From Leptospira alexanderi serovar Manhao 3 str. L 60 (GTDB taxonomy: Bacteria; Spirochaetota; Leptospiria; Leptospirales; Leptospiraceae), in NCBI RefSeq assembly GCF_000243815.2, contig NZ_AHMT02000052.1, positions 131,001-195,000 of the forward strand: a stretch of 64,000 nucleotides of DNA, given 5' to 3'. Each line of letters starts with the position of its first letter. Positions within the stretch are counted from its first letter, which is position 1. A program made the translations under genes and the position numbers. Positions 8,721 to 17,090 of the stretch are shown here, piece after piece. Under the pieces are notes generated by a model. That model was not told where the DNA came from and did not search any database. It saw only the letters and a program-made list of their open reading frames with translations.

Positions 8721-9380
8721 ATGTATATTATAAAATTTTTTAACGAGCTGGATTTTTTGAGTCATTGTTTAGATAGAATTAAAGAAATTTCTGAAACCAA
8801 AATTCAAAGTAATAATTGTTTTCATATAGTACTTACAGGGGGAGAAACTGCGAAATTACTCTATTCTGAATTGAAGTTTATGAAAACAGATTGGTCAAAA
8901 TGGTTTTTTTATTTCGGTGATGAAAGATGTGTTCCGAAAGATCATACTGATTCTAATTGGCTGATGGCTGAAAGAGTTTTATTTAAATTTATACCAGTGA
9001 ATGAAAGACAAATTTTTAGGATACCAGGTCACCTTGGAGCTGAACGAGGAGCCTTGGAGTATTCAAAATCTATTAAATCTATTTCTTCATTCGATTTAGT
9101 TCTTCTGGGTTTAGGAGAAGATGGTCATATTGCGAGTTTATTTCCAGAAATGGATTTGTCAAAAGAGGAAGATGCAATTGCTATTTACGATTCTCCGAAA
9201 CCTCCAATCGAAAGAGTGAGTTTATCTTTGAAGAAAATCAATTCGTCAGAATTTGTGTTTATCATAGCAAAAGGAAAAAAGAAAAGAGAAATCATCGAAA
9301 GAATTAAGATGGGTGAGGCCTTACCCGCTACATCTCTTTCTCCTGTAAAATCAGTGGAACTCTATTATTTTTATGACTGA
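8721..9380 (+). CDS. pgl: 6-phosphogluconolactonase / glucosamine-6-phosphate isomerase family protein
   Basis: The 219-aa protein matches the SugarP_isomerase fold. It has LTGGETAKLLYSEL (phosphate loop, about residues 38-51), FYFGDERCVPKDHTDSN (active-site block) and LGLGEDGHIASLFP (catalytic His). These are the three diagnostic segments of DevB-type 6-phosphogluconolactonases. The usual reaction hydrolyses 6-phosphogluconolactone in the pentose phosphate pathway. Its place between an O-antigen transferase and an FkbM methyltransferase is unusual and could mean another sugar-phosphate lactone or isomerase substrate. A 289-bp gap without a visible gene precedes it; FkbM follows after 33 bp. 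Confidence 0.85.
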   Translation: MYIIKFFNELDFLSHCLDRIKEISETKIQSNNCFHIVLTGGETAKLLYSELKFMKTDWSKWFFYFGDERCVPKDHTDSNWLMAERVLFKFIPVNERQIFRIPGHLGAERGALEYSKSIKSISSFDLVLLGLGEDGHIASLFPEMDLSKEEDAIAIYDSPKPPIERVSLSLKKINSSEFVFIIAKGKKKREIIERIKMGEALPATSLSPVKSVELYYFYD

Positions 9381-9413
9381 TTGCCTATATTGCACGTTAT
9401 AAAGGACTTTTAA

Positions 9414-10253
9414 ATGACAAAGATCATTAAAGACTGTATTGCCAAAACCGTTTCTTTTATTATTTTTCTATTAAGAAAAACATCGATTGGGAGATTCGTT
9501 TTAGAAGTTCTTATTCATAAGTTAATGAATCATGTGGAAGAAGTAAATCATAAAGGAAGAATGTTTTTTACAACGCCGAATGATTTGAATCGATTTAGAG
9601 CACGTACGTTTTCAATAAAAGAACCCGAAACGTTGGAGTGGATTGATCAAATTTCCGAAAACTCAGTTTTTTGGGATATCGGGGCTAATGTAGGCTTATA
9701 TTCGATATATGCTGCAAAGCAGAAAAATGCTAGAGTATTTTCATTTGAGCCTTCCGTTTTTAATTTAGAATTGCTTGTAAGAAATATATTTCTGAATCAG
9801 TTATCGGATCGTGTGACAATTGTTCCCTTACCTTTATCGGATCAACTTTCCATTAATAAACTTCGAATGACAAGTATGGACTGGGGTGGAGCGCTTTCTT
9901 CTTTTGGAGCCGAGTTCGGTCACGATGGTAAACCTATGGACCAGGTTTTTGAATATAGTCTTATAGGCTTATCTATGGAAGATGTCGTAAATCGATTCAA
10001 TTTGCCAAATCCGGATTATATCAAAATGGACGTAGATGGAATTGAACATATCATTTTAAAAGGTGGTAAAAATGTTCTGAAAAACGTGAAAGAAATACTT
10101 GTGGAGATCAATGAAAATTTTACGGAACAATTCGATATTAGTAGATCCGTCTTAGAGCGCGCCGGTCTTGTTCTTAAAAATAAAGCAGACTCGACGGTAT
10201 TCAATAGTGGGTCATTTCAAAATACCTACAACCAAATTTGGATACGAAAATAA
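9414..10253 (+). CDS. FkbM family methyltransferase
   Basis: A 279-aa class I methyltransferase. The SAM motif is FWDIGANVGLYSIYAA (about residues 83-98), followed by VFSFEPSVFNLELLVRN and later PDYIKMDVDGIEHIILKG, the order that defines FkbM. The N terminus holds a hydrophobic stretch (VSFIIFLL) that may associate with membrane. FkbM enzymes O-methylate sugars and are frequent in O-antigen loci. It lies 33 bp after the lactonase homologue. It ends 147 bp before the aldolase operon, where the base composition becomes less AT-rich by eye. Confidence 0.88.
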   Translation: MTKIIKDCIAKTVSFIIFLLRKTSIGRFVLEVLIHKLMNHVEEVNHKGRMFFTTPNDLNRFRARTFSIKEPETLEWIDQISENSVFWDIGANVGLYSIYAAKQKNARVFSFEPSVFNLELLVRNIFLNQLSDRVTIVPLPLSDQLSINKLRMTSMDWGGALSSFGAEFGHDGKPMDQVFEYSLIGLSMEDVVNRFNLPNPDYIKMDVDGIEHIILKGGKNVLKNVKEILVEINENFTEQFDISRSVLERAGLVLKNKADSTVFNSGSFQNTYNQIWIRK

Positions 10254-10400
10254 TGATTTTCTAAATCCTGAAAAGGCAAATAAAGTTATGAATCTATTAG
10301 ATAAGGTAAAAAGTTTTTCAAAATCATTTCAACAGAAATCGATCAAAGTGATTCACCATTTGCTTTATCGATTTGCTGTTCTATTAGAAAAATAATATAT

Positions 10401-11168
10401 ATGAATTTTGTAAAAGACAAACTTAAGTCCGGAAAGTTTACGATCGGATCCTGGATGCAGATTCCGAATCCGTCCGTCGCCGAAATTTTAGCAAGTGCCG
10501 GTTTTGATTGGATTGCACTAGATCTGGAACACGGTGCGTTTAGTCTGCATCTTCTACCCGATATCTTTAGAGCGATTCGGATCGTAGGAAGCTTGCCCTT
10601 TGCGAGAGTCGCTCAAAATCATCCGAAAGATATCAAACAGGCTTTGGATGCGGGAGCGGCAGGGATCATTGTCCCCATGATAGAGACGGCCGAACAGACG
10701 AGAAACTTTCTATCCTGGAGCAGTTATCCACCGAACGGAACTCGAGGTGTGGGGTATTCGAACGCGAATTTGTTCGGCAAACACTTTGATTCTTATTCCA
10801 GAATTATTAATTCCGATCTAGTTCGTATTATTCAAATCGAAAGCATAAAAGCATTGGATGAAATTGATTCTATTCTTTCTGTAAAGGGCATTGATGCTAT
10901 GATGATCGGGCCGTATGATTTATCCGGTTCGATGGGGCTAACCGGGCAATTTGATCATCCCGATTTTTTAAAGGCTGTTCAGGATTTGCAAAAAGCCGCC
11001 GAAAGAAATCAAATTCCGTTAGGAACGCATGTGATCCAGGCCGATTTTCAGAAGGTCAGGGACGAGATTCGAAGTGGAAAAAAATTTATCGCATATTCAA
11101 CCGACGCGATCATGTTAAACACTCAAGCTAATTTGAATTTTAAAGAATTAGATAATTTGAATTCATAA
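10401..11168 (+). CDS. HpcH/HpaI family aldolase
   Basis: This 255-aa TIM-barrel class II aldolase would join pyruvate to an aldehyde, or cleave the product, giving 2-keto-3-deoxy acids. Visible family blocks are GSWMQIPNPSVAEI, WIALDLEHGAF (His base), PFARVAQN (pyruvate-binding Arg), IVPMIETAEQ (metal Glu) and MIGPYDLSGSMG (metal Asp). All expected catalytic residues are present and length is typical. It heads a tight run with a KdsB-like CMP-transferase only 28 bp downstream. This suggests synthesis of a ulosonic acid by pyruvate aldol addition rather than by a PEP-dependent synthase (inference). Confidence 0.88.
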   Translation: MNFVKDKLKSGKFTIGSWMQIPNPSVAEILASAGFDWIALDLEHGAFSLHLLPDIFRAIRIVGSLPFARVAQNHPKDIKQALDAGAAGIIVPMIETAEQTRNFLSWSSYPPNGTRGVGYSNANLFGKHFDSYSRIINSDLVRIIQIESIKALDEIDSILSVKGIDAMMIGPYDLSGSMGLTGQFDHPDFLKAVQDLQKAAERNQIPLGTHVIQADFQKVRDEIRSGKKFIAYSTDAIMLNTQANLNFKELDNLNS

Positions 11169-11196
11169 ATTAAGGAATATTGAAATAGAGATCAAT

Positions 11197-11949
11197 ATGA
11201 GAACGATAGCGATATTGCCTGCAAGAATGGCTTCTTCCAGGTTTCCTAATAAACCATTGGTAAAAATTTCCGGATTGGAAATGATCGAACACGTTCGAAG
11301 AAGAGTAGAAATGTCCTCATCTATTCATGAGGTGATCGTAGCGACTTGTGACGATAGTATCAAACAAAGGGTGGAGTTTTTCGGTGGCAAAGCGGTCATG
11401 ACTTCCGACGTACATCGTGGTTGTATCGATCGGGTTGCGGAAGCCGCCCTTTATGTAAAGGGAGATATCATTATTGTGGTGCAGGGGGATGAGCCTTTGA
11501 TTCTTCCTTCCATGTTGGACGATTTGGTAAAGCCGATGCTGGAAGATCAATCGATTTACTGTACTAATCTTGTGACAAAAATCGTAGACGAAGAAGAGTT
11601 TCAAAGTCCGAACGCTCCTAAGGTCGTGGTGAATAAAAATTGGGATCTTCTTTACGCTTCGAGAGAGCCAATTCCATCTCGAAAAAAATATCCAAATGAA
11701 GATTACTTAAAATTAAAACAACTGGGTGTTATCGCATTTCGAAATGATTTTTTAAAAACTTTCGCTGAATTAGCTCCAACCCCACTGGAAATCATCGAAT
11801 CGGTGGATATGAATCGAGCTGTTGAGCATGGGTATAAGGTGCGAATGGTTCTCACGGAAGGTACTATGATCGGAGTAGACGTTCCGGATGATGTTTCTAG
11901 AGTAGAATTGGCTTTCAAAACAGATTTATTGCTATCAAAATATTTGTAA
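11197..11949 (+). CDS. KdsB-like 3-deoxy-ulosonate cytidylyltransferase
   Basis: The 250-aa protein has the full KdsB pattern. ILPARMASSRFPNKPL is the CTP loop. EVIVATCDD, VQGDEPLI (metal/CTP), YASREPIPS and QLGVIAFR follow in the expected order. The usual reaction is CTP + Kdo to CMP-Kdo + PPi. Leptospira should need a housekeeping KdsB for lipid A-core elsewhere, so this copy inside the O-antigen locus is probably a paralogue for a different 2-keto-3-deoxy acid (inference). It is 28 bp after the aldolase and 5 bp before the Gfo/Idh gene, so cotranscription is likely. Confidence 0.85.
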   Translation: MRTIAILPARMASSRFPNKPLVKISGLEMIEHVRRRVEMSSSIHEVIVATCDDSIKQRVEFFGGKAVMTSDVHRGCIDRVAEAALYVKGDIIIVVQGDEPLILPSMLDDLVKPMLEDQSIYCTNLVTKIVDEEEFQSPNAPKVVVNKNWDLLYASREPIPSRKKYPNEDYLKLKQLGVIAFRNDFLKTFAELAPTPLEIIESVDMNRAVEHGYKVRMVLTEGTMIGVDVPDDVSRVELAFKTDLLLSKYL

Positions 11950-11954
11950 TAATC

Positions 11955-12995
11955 ATGGAAAAACTCAAAGTCGGAATCGCAGGATACGGGGTCGTTGGAA
12001 AACGCAGACATCAATTTATAAAACAAAATTCTAATCTGATTGTTACAGCCATTTGTGATAAGAGCTTTCAGGATGGTGTAAATGCATTAGAAAATTTAAA
12101 AGTGTATCAAAGGTTTTATGATTTAATTCAAAAGGAGGACTTAGATATTCTCTTCGTATGCTTAACCAATGATGTCGCCGCAGAAGCGACTATCCTTGGT
12201 CTAAAAAAAAGTTTACACGTTTTCTGCGAAAAACCGCCCGGGAGAAATCTGCGAGAAATTGAAGAAGTTCGCGAAGTCGAAAAACAATCTCCAGCCTTAA
12301 AGTTAAAATACGGTTTTAATCATAGATATCACGATTCGATTAGAGAAGCATTGAAAATTGTCACTTCCGGTAAAATGGGAAAAGTGATCAATATTCGTGG
12401 TATTTATGGAAAGTCGGTAATTGTAAACGTTGCCGACGGATGGAGAGCAAATCGAGAAATTGCGGGGGGTGGAATTCTCTTAGACCAAGGGATTCATATG
12501 GTGGATTTGATTCGTCTTTTTGCAGGTGAGATGGAAGAAGTCAAAAGTTATATTTCTAATAGTTACTGGAATTTAAACGTGGAAGACAATGCGTTTGCTT
12601 TAATGAAGTCTGAATCTGGTGTGATTGTTCAGTTTCAATCTACTGCGACAGAATGGCGGCATCGATTCAACCTGCAAATCAATATGGGAGAAGGAAGTCT
12701 TGTGCTCGCGGGAATTTTATCCGGATCAAAATCATACGGGCAAGAAACGCTTACGATTTATCCGAAGGATTTGGAATCGGGCGGGAATCCTAGAATTGAG
12801 ATGATCAATTATTTGGAAGATAATTCGTGGAGAGATGAAATCAACGAATTTACTGATCATATCCTCAAAAACGAATCCGTAAAAACTGGTTCTAGCTTGG
12901 ATGCGTATCAGACTATGAAATTGGTATATCAAATTTATTATGCGGATCCGGTTTGGCGTGAGAAGTTCTCCGTCTCTAACCCGGACAGAAAATAG
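11955..12995 (+). CDS. Gfo/Idh/MocA family oxidoreductase
   Basis: A 346-aa NAD(P)-dependent sugar oxidoreductase. The N-terminal Rossmann motif is VGIAGYGVVGKRRH (about residues 5-18). The catalytic FCEKPPGRN block (EKP motif) lies near residue 91. GGGILLDQGIHMVDLIRLF carries the conserved active-site region with the downstream histidine. Length is standard. It probably oxidises or reduces a hydroxyl/keto group on the intermediate handled by the aldolase and SDR neighbours. Gaps to neighbours are 5 and 24 bp. Confidence 0.87.
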   Translation: MEKLKVGIAGYGVVGKRRHQFIKQNSNLIVTAICDKSFQDGVNALENLKVYQRFYDLIQKEDLDILFVCLTNDVAAEATILGLKKSLHVFCEKPPGRNLREIEEVREVEKQSPALKLKYGFNHRYHDSIREALKIVTSGKMGKVINIRGIYGKSVIVNVADGWRANREIAGGGILLDQGIHMVDLIRLFAGEMEEVKSYISNSYWNLNVEDNAFALMKSESGVIVQFQSTATEWRHRFNLQINMGEGSLVLAGILSGSKSYGQETLTIYPKDLESGGNPRIEMINYLEDNSWRDEINEFTDHILKNESVKTGSSLDAYQTMKLVYQIYYADPVWREKFSVSNPDRK

Positions 12996-13019
12996 TTTGG
13001 GTTTTATTAAAATATCAAG

Positions 13020-13751
13020 ATGCAAATTTCGTATAAAGAAAAAGTAATTCTAGTAACTGGAGGAAGTAGGGGAATCGGAAGGCAGCTTGCGACTGAATTT
13101 TTGGAATTAGGTGGAAGGGTTATGATTACCGGCACTTCGACTGAGTTAAGTGAAGAACTTCTGCATCCTAACTTAACTTACTATTCCGTGGATTTTCAAA
13201 ACAGAGATGCTTTGAAAAGGTTTATCGGTTATTTGGAGGGTTTGGAAAAAATTGATGTATGTGTTAATAATGCGGGAATCAATCGAATTAATTATATCGA
13301 GAACACCTTGGAACAAGACTGGGACGATATGCAAAGCGTGAATGTGAATGCACCTTTTTTTATTACAAGATCCGTTTCTCGAATTATGAAAAAAAACTTA
13401 TATGGAAGAATTGTTAATATTGCTTCAATTTTCGGTTCAGTAAGTAGGGAAAAAAGGAGCATTTATACGATGACTAAATATGCGGTTCGCGGTCTAACTG
13501 TGTCTAGCTCTAATGAATTAGCAAAGTATAATGTACTGGTAAACACGGTTTCACCCGGATTTGTCTTGACTGACTTGACTAAAAAAAATTTAAGTGAATC
13601 GGAAATTAAACAGATAGAATTACAAATTCCCATTGGTAGGTTGGCTAGACCGGAAGAAATGGCGAAAGTAGTTTTATTTTTAGCCAGCGATTACAATACT
13701 TATTTAACCGGACAGAATATTATTGTCGATGGTGGGTTTGTCAATGTTTGA
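13020..13751 (+). CDS. Short-chain dehydrogenase/reductase (FabG-like)
   Basis: A 243-aa classical SDR. It shows TGGSRGIGRQLA (cofactor loop, residues about 14-25), NNAGI, the serine of NIASIFGSVS, YTMTKYAVRG (YxxxK) and the C-terminal GQNIIVDGGF. The complete Ser-Tyr-Lys triad is present. The substrate is a hydroxyl/keto intermediate of the same operon, unknown in detail. The last codons overlap the start of the cyclase gene (ATG 13744), which points to translational coupling. Confidence 0.9.
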   Translation: MQISYKEKVILVTGGSRGIGRQLATEFLELGGRVMITGTSTELSEELLHPNLTYYSVDFQNRDALKRFIGYLEGLEKIDVCVNNAGINRINYIENTLEQDWDDMQSVNVNAPFFITRSVSRIMKKNLYGRIVNIASIFGSVSREKRSIYTMTKYAVRGLTVSSSNELAKYNVLVNTVSPGFVLTDLTKKNLSESEIKQIELQIPIGRLARPEEMAKVVLFLASDYNTYLTGQNIIVDGGFVNV

Positions 13752-14817
13752 CGCAATCCGAATCAAATCGTCTCAGAAGGATTACGAAGTTCTATTTACG
13801 GAAAGCATTTTTGATATCTTGGAAGGTTTGATTCAAGAAGGGGCGTTCCTTGTCGTAGATAGTAAAATCCATTCTATTTATTTTAAGAATCGAATTGCAC
13901 CGGGAATACTCGGAAAAAAACTTTTTTTAATCAATGCAGAGGAAAAAAATAAAAATATCGAATCTTCGCAAAAGTTGATCGAGAGTTTAGTAGCAAATGG
14001 AGTAAAGCGAAATAGTAAAATTGTCTCTGTTGGGGGCGGAATCACACAGGATATCGTTTGTTTTACTGCGTCGATCCTTTTTCGGGGAGTTCCTTGGATT
14101 TTCATTCCAACCACTTTACTCGCCCAGGCGGATAGTTGTATTGGTGGAAAGTCTTCTATCAATTTTCAAAATATAAAGAACCTTATAGGGACATTTTATC
14201 CTCCGGATAAAATTTATATAGATCCTACATTTCTAAATTCACTTACGGAAGATGATATCAAATCTGGTATCGGTGAAATGTATCACTATTATTTGCATAG
14301 TGCTTCCGCATTGACTAAAGATTTACATTTGAAGCGAAGTGAAGTTTTTTCGAATCGGACGGCACTTGTGAAGTTCATCCGTGAAAGTCTCTCCATAAAA
14401 AAACGAATCATTGAAATCGATGAATTTGATTGTGGAGAACGACGTAAATTCAATTATGGACATACATTTGGCCATGCGATTGAAGCACTGACGAATTACG
14501 AAATCAACCATGGTCAAGCCGTTACAGTCGGAATGGATCTCGCTAATTTTCTTTCTAGCAAATTGGGTTTAATGAGTGAAAAAGAGTATCAATCGCTGAA
14601 AATTCTATTAAAAGCAAATTTTCCCGATTTTCGTTTTTCCGATTTTTCAATCAATGAGTATTGTAATCTTCTTCAAAAAGACAAAAAAAACGTAAATTCC
14701 AACCTGGCGTGTATCTTGAGCAAAGGTATTGGAAAATTGGAAGTTTACGAATTGGAATTGAATTCTAAAAATCGAGACTTGATTTCGGATTACTTTGCTA
14801 TTGAGTATTTTCGTTAA
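13744..14817 (+). CDS. 3-dehydroquinate synthase-like sugar phosphate cyclase
   Basis: The 357-aa protein has the AroB fold. VGGGITQDIVCFTAS is the NAD loop. FIPTTLLAQADSCIGGKSSIN is a near match to the DHQS signature. NYGHTFGHAIE carries zinc histidines. Where shikimate AroB usually has a Glu-x-x-Lys (EVIK), this protein has GIGEMYHYYL: the zinc Glu is kept but the Lys is His. Together with its operon partners this argues against a housekeeping shikimate role and for a different heptulosonate-like or ulosonate substrate (inference). ATG 13744 overlaps the SDR stop; an in-frame TTG at 13723 is possible but less likely. Confidence 0.8.
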   Translation: MFDAIRIKSSQKDYEVLFTESIFDILEGLIQEGAFLVVDSKIHSIYFKNRIAPGILGKKLFLINAEEKNKNIESSQKLIESLVANGVKRNSKIVSVGGGITQDIVCFTASILFRGVPWIFIPTTLLAQADSCIGGKSSINFQNIKNLIGTFYPPDKIYIDPTFLNSLTEDDIKSGIGEMYHYYLHSASALTKDLHLKRSEVFSNRTALVKFIRESLSIKKRIIEIDEFDCGERRKFNYGHTFGHAIEALTNYEINHGQAVTVGMDLANFLSSKLGLMSEKEYQSLKILLKANFPDFRFSDFSINEYCNLLQKDKKNVNSNLACILSKGIGKLEVYELELNSKNRDLISDYFAIEYFR

Positions 14818-15087
14818 TTCGGTTCTGGCGATACGAGGATAAGTGAAAAATAACTCGTTTGTAAGATATTTCGAATCTGTATTCCGTTGGTCCTGTTTGA
14901 AAATATTCTCACATCGTAAAATTGATCGAATTTCGAATTTTTTCGTAATGTCCCCTCGAATGAATCGAGATGAAAGAGGCTATGGGTATTGTTAGTACAT
15001 TCGTAAAGTATAGTTTTTTTAATTTACTACCTTATTTACTTTCGGAAATATACTTCCATCAAAGTAAATTCGAGAACTTGTTTTAAA

Positions 15088-16050
15088 ATGAAAGAAAACG
15101 AAATACGTCCCAAAGAACTACTTACTCGGTATTTGAATCTTGTCGAGTCGGATTCGAAAAAACTGGATAAAACTCGATTCTTAACAGTTCTTTGTCCGGC
15201 TTGCGGATCCGATCAATATAGAAAACATATTCAAAAAAATAACTATAGTTACGTTTTATGTGAAGGATGTGGTAGTTTGTTTTGTAACCCTAGACCTTCC
15301 GAGAAAATTTTGGATGACTTTTACAAAACGGCGGAGTCCTCCCGGTTTTGGTCGGATGTATTTTTTCCAACCGTGGCCGAGTCCAGAAGAGAGAAGTTAT
15401 TTAAACCAAAAGCTGAAAGAATATTCGAATATTTTAAAAAAGAAAATTTCGAGCCTACAAAAATTTGCGACGTAGGTTCCGGATACGGTATTTTTTTAGA
15501 AGAAGTTCGTCGTTTTTTTGTAAATTCTGAGATTTTCGGAATCGAACCCTCTCCTGAGATGGCTAAAATTTCCTCAAAAAAAGGGATTCAAACGTTGAAC
15601 GCGACTGCCGAAGATTCTGCTGAATGGTCGGGTAGATTCGATTTAGTGATTTCCTCGGAAGTGGTCGAGCACGTTTTTTCAGTTTCGAAATTTATAAGTT
15701 CAATTTTTAATTTAGTAAAACCGAACGGTTATTGTCTTTTAACCGGGCTTGGTTATGAGGGTTTTGATATTCTTACCCTTCAGGGGCGATCGAACAGTAT
15801 TTTTCCCCCACATCATCTGAATTTTATGAGTATCCGTGGCTTTGAAATCGCTTTTAAGAATGCCGGTTTTTCGAAAGTGGAAGTGTTCACTCCAGGAGAG
15901 TTGGATGTGGATATTGTATTGAACAGTGGTTTTGAAAACGAATTCATTCGAGTATTAAAAGAAAGGGGAATCGAAGCGATTTCTGAATTTCAGTCTTTTC
16001 TTAAAAAGCACAAACTAAGCTCGCATATTTGGATTTTCGCAAGAAAGTGA
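15088..16050 (+). CDS. Class I SAM methyltransferase with N-terminal zinc ribbon
   Basis: A 320-aa protein. Two CxxC pairs (CPACGSD and CEGCGSLFCNPRP, residues about 37-72) make a zinc ribbon. The Rossmann SAM motif CDVGSGYGIFLEE follows, then IFGIEPSPEMAKIS and SSEVVEHVF. This architecture matches sugar methyltransferases of surface polysaccharide clusters. It is separated from the cyclase by 270 bp without a visible gene and from the dehydrogenase downstream by about 40 bp. It differs in sequence from the similar enzyme at 3652-4515. Acceptor unknown. Confidence 0.82.
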   Translation: MKENEIRPKELLTRYLNLVESDSKKLDKTRFLTVLCPACGSDQYRKHIQKNNYSYVLCEGCGSLFCNPRPSEKILDDFYKTAESSRFWSDVFFPTVAESRREKLFKPKAERIFEYFKKENFEPTKICDVGSGYGIFLEEVRRFFVNSEIFGIEPSPEMAKISSKKGIQTLNATAEDSAEWSGRFDLVISSEVVEHVFSVSKFISSIFNLVKPNGYCLLTGLGYEGFDILTLQGRSNSIFPPHHLNFMSIRGFEIAFKNAGFSKVEVFTPGELDVDIVLNSGFENEFIRVLKERGIEAISEFQSFLKKHKLSSHIWIFARK

Positions 16051-16091
16051 ACGTATATTTAATTTTTTAAATATTAAAATAATAAATTATT

Positions 16092-17090
16092 ATGAAATCT
16101 TACAAGATATTTATATCCACATATCCTTTCGGATATTATAACCCCGAACCGATGGAAATCCTGAATCAATCAGGTTGGGAGATCGTTACCAATCCCTTAA
16201 AACGAAAACTTACCCCCCTAGAGGTTTCAGAATTTGCAAAAGAGGTTGATGGAATTATCGCAGGCACTGAGGATTTGACTCCTCTCATTCATAAAAATCG
16301 GAATTTAAAAATCATTTCCAGAGTCGGGATCGGTTTGGATTCGGTTCCTTTGAATCTTTGCAAAGAAAGAGATATCGCGGTGGCGTACACCCCAGATGCG
16401 GTAACCATGGCAGTAGTGGAATTGACGATTGGCCTCATGATTTCCTCCACGCGAAAAGTATTTCTCGCTCATCAAGAATTAAAAATAGGAGGTTGGTCCA
16501 GATTTACTGGAAAACGTCTGGGTGAATCCACGATTGGTATTGTCGGTGTCGGAAGAGTCGGTTTGAATGTGATTCGAATTTTGTCGGAATTTAAGCCGAA
16601 GTTGATTTTAATCAACGATCTTAAGGATAAAAAAAAGGAAGTTTCCGAAATATTGGATTCCAAAAACATTCCCTATCAATTCACGGAGAAAGAGGAGATT
16701 TATTCCTGTTCGGATATTGTTTCTTTACACATCCCCCTCTCTCACAAAACCAAAAACTTAATCGGAAAAAGAGAATTCGATCTTTTTTCAAAGGATTCCT
16801 TTTTGATCAATACCGCGAGAGGTGGTATCGTAAACGAAAACGACTTATACGACGTTTTAAAATCCAATCGAATCGCCGGTGCGGCGATCGACGTTTTCGA
16901 ACAGGAACCATATAAGGGAAATTTAATAGAGTTGGATAATATCATTCTCACCGAACATATGGGATCTTGTTCCTATGATTGCAGGCTTTTGATGGAAAAA
17001 GGTGCCGCCGAGGAAATCATCCGTTTTTTTCGGGGAGAGACTTTGTTAAATCCTGTCCCCGAAGAAGAGTATCAAAATCAGATTGTCTAA
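16092..17090 (+). CDS. D-2-hydroxyacid dehydrogenase (SerA-like)
   Basis: The 332-aa protein has the D-isomer 2-hydroxyacid dehydrogenase pattern: ISRVGIGLDSVPL, the NAD loop GIVGVGRVGLNVI, INTARGGIVNENDL, and the C-terminal catalytic ILTEHMGSCS. Length is that of short PGDH-like enzymes without an ACT domain. It could reduce or oxidise an alpha-keto or alpha-hydroxy acid, which fits the neighbouring aldolase and cyclase set, but the substrate is unknown. Its last 8 bases overlap the start of the next gene (TTG 17083), indicating coupled translation. Confidence 0.87.
   Translation: MKSYKIFISTYPFGYYNPEPMEILNQSGWEIVTNPLKRKLTPLEVSEFAKEVDGIIAGTEDLTPLIHKNRNLKIISRVGIGLDSVPLNLCKERDIAVAYTPDAVTMAVVELTIGLMISSTRKVFLAHQELKIGGWSRFTGKRLGESTIGIVGVGRVGLNVIRILSEFKPKLILINDLKDKKKEVSEILDSKNIPYQFTEKEEIYSCSDIVSLHIPLSHKTKNLIGKREFDLFSKDSFLINTARGGIVNENDLYDVLKSNRIAGAAIDVFEQEPYKGNLIELDNIILTEHMGSCSYDCRLLMEKGAAEEIIRFFRGETLLNPVPEEEYQNQIV

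Noticed and set aside
10168..10395. Small frame overlapping the end of the FkbM gene, with a possible 35-aa start at 10288
   Set aside because: No recognisable motif, no convincing ribosome binding site; most of it is the FkbM sequence in another frame.
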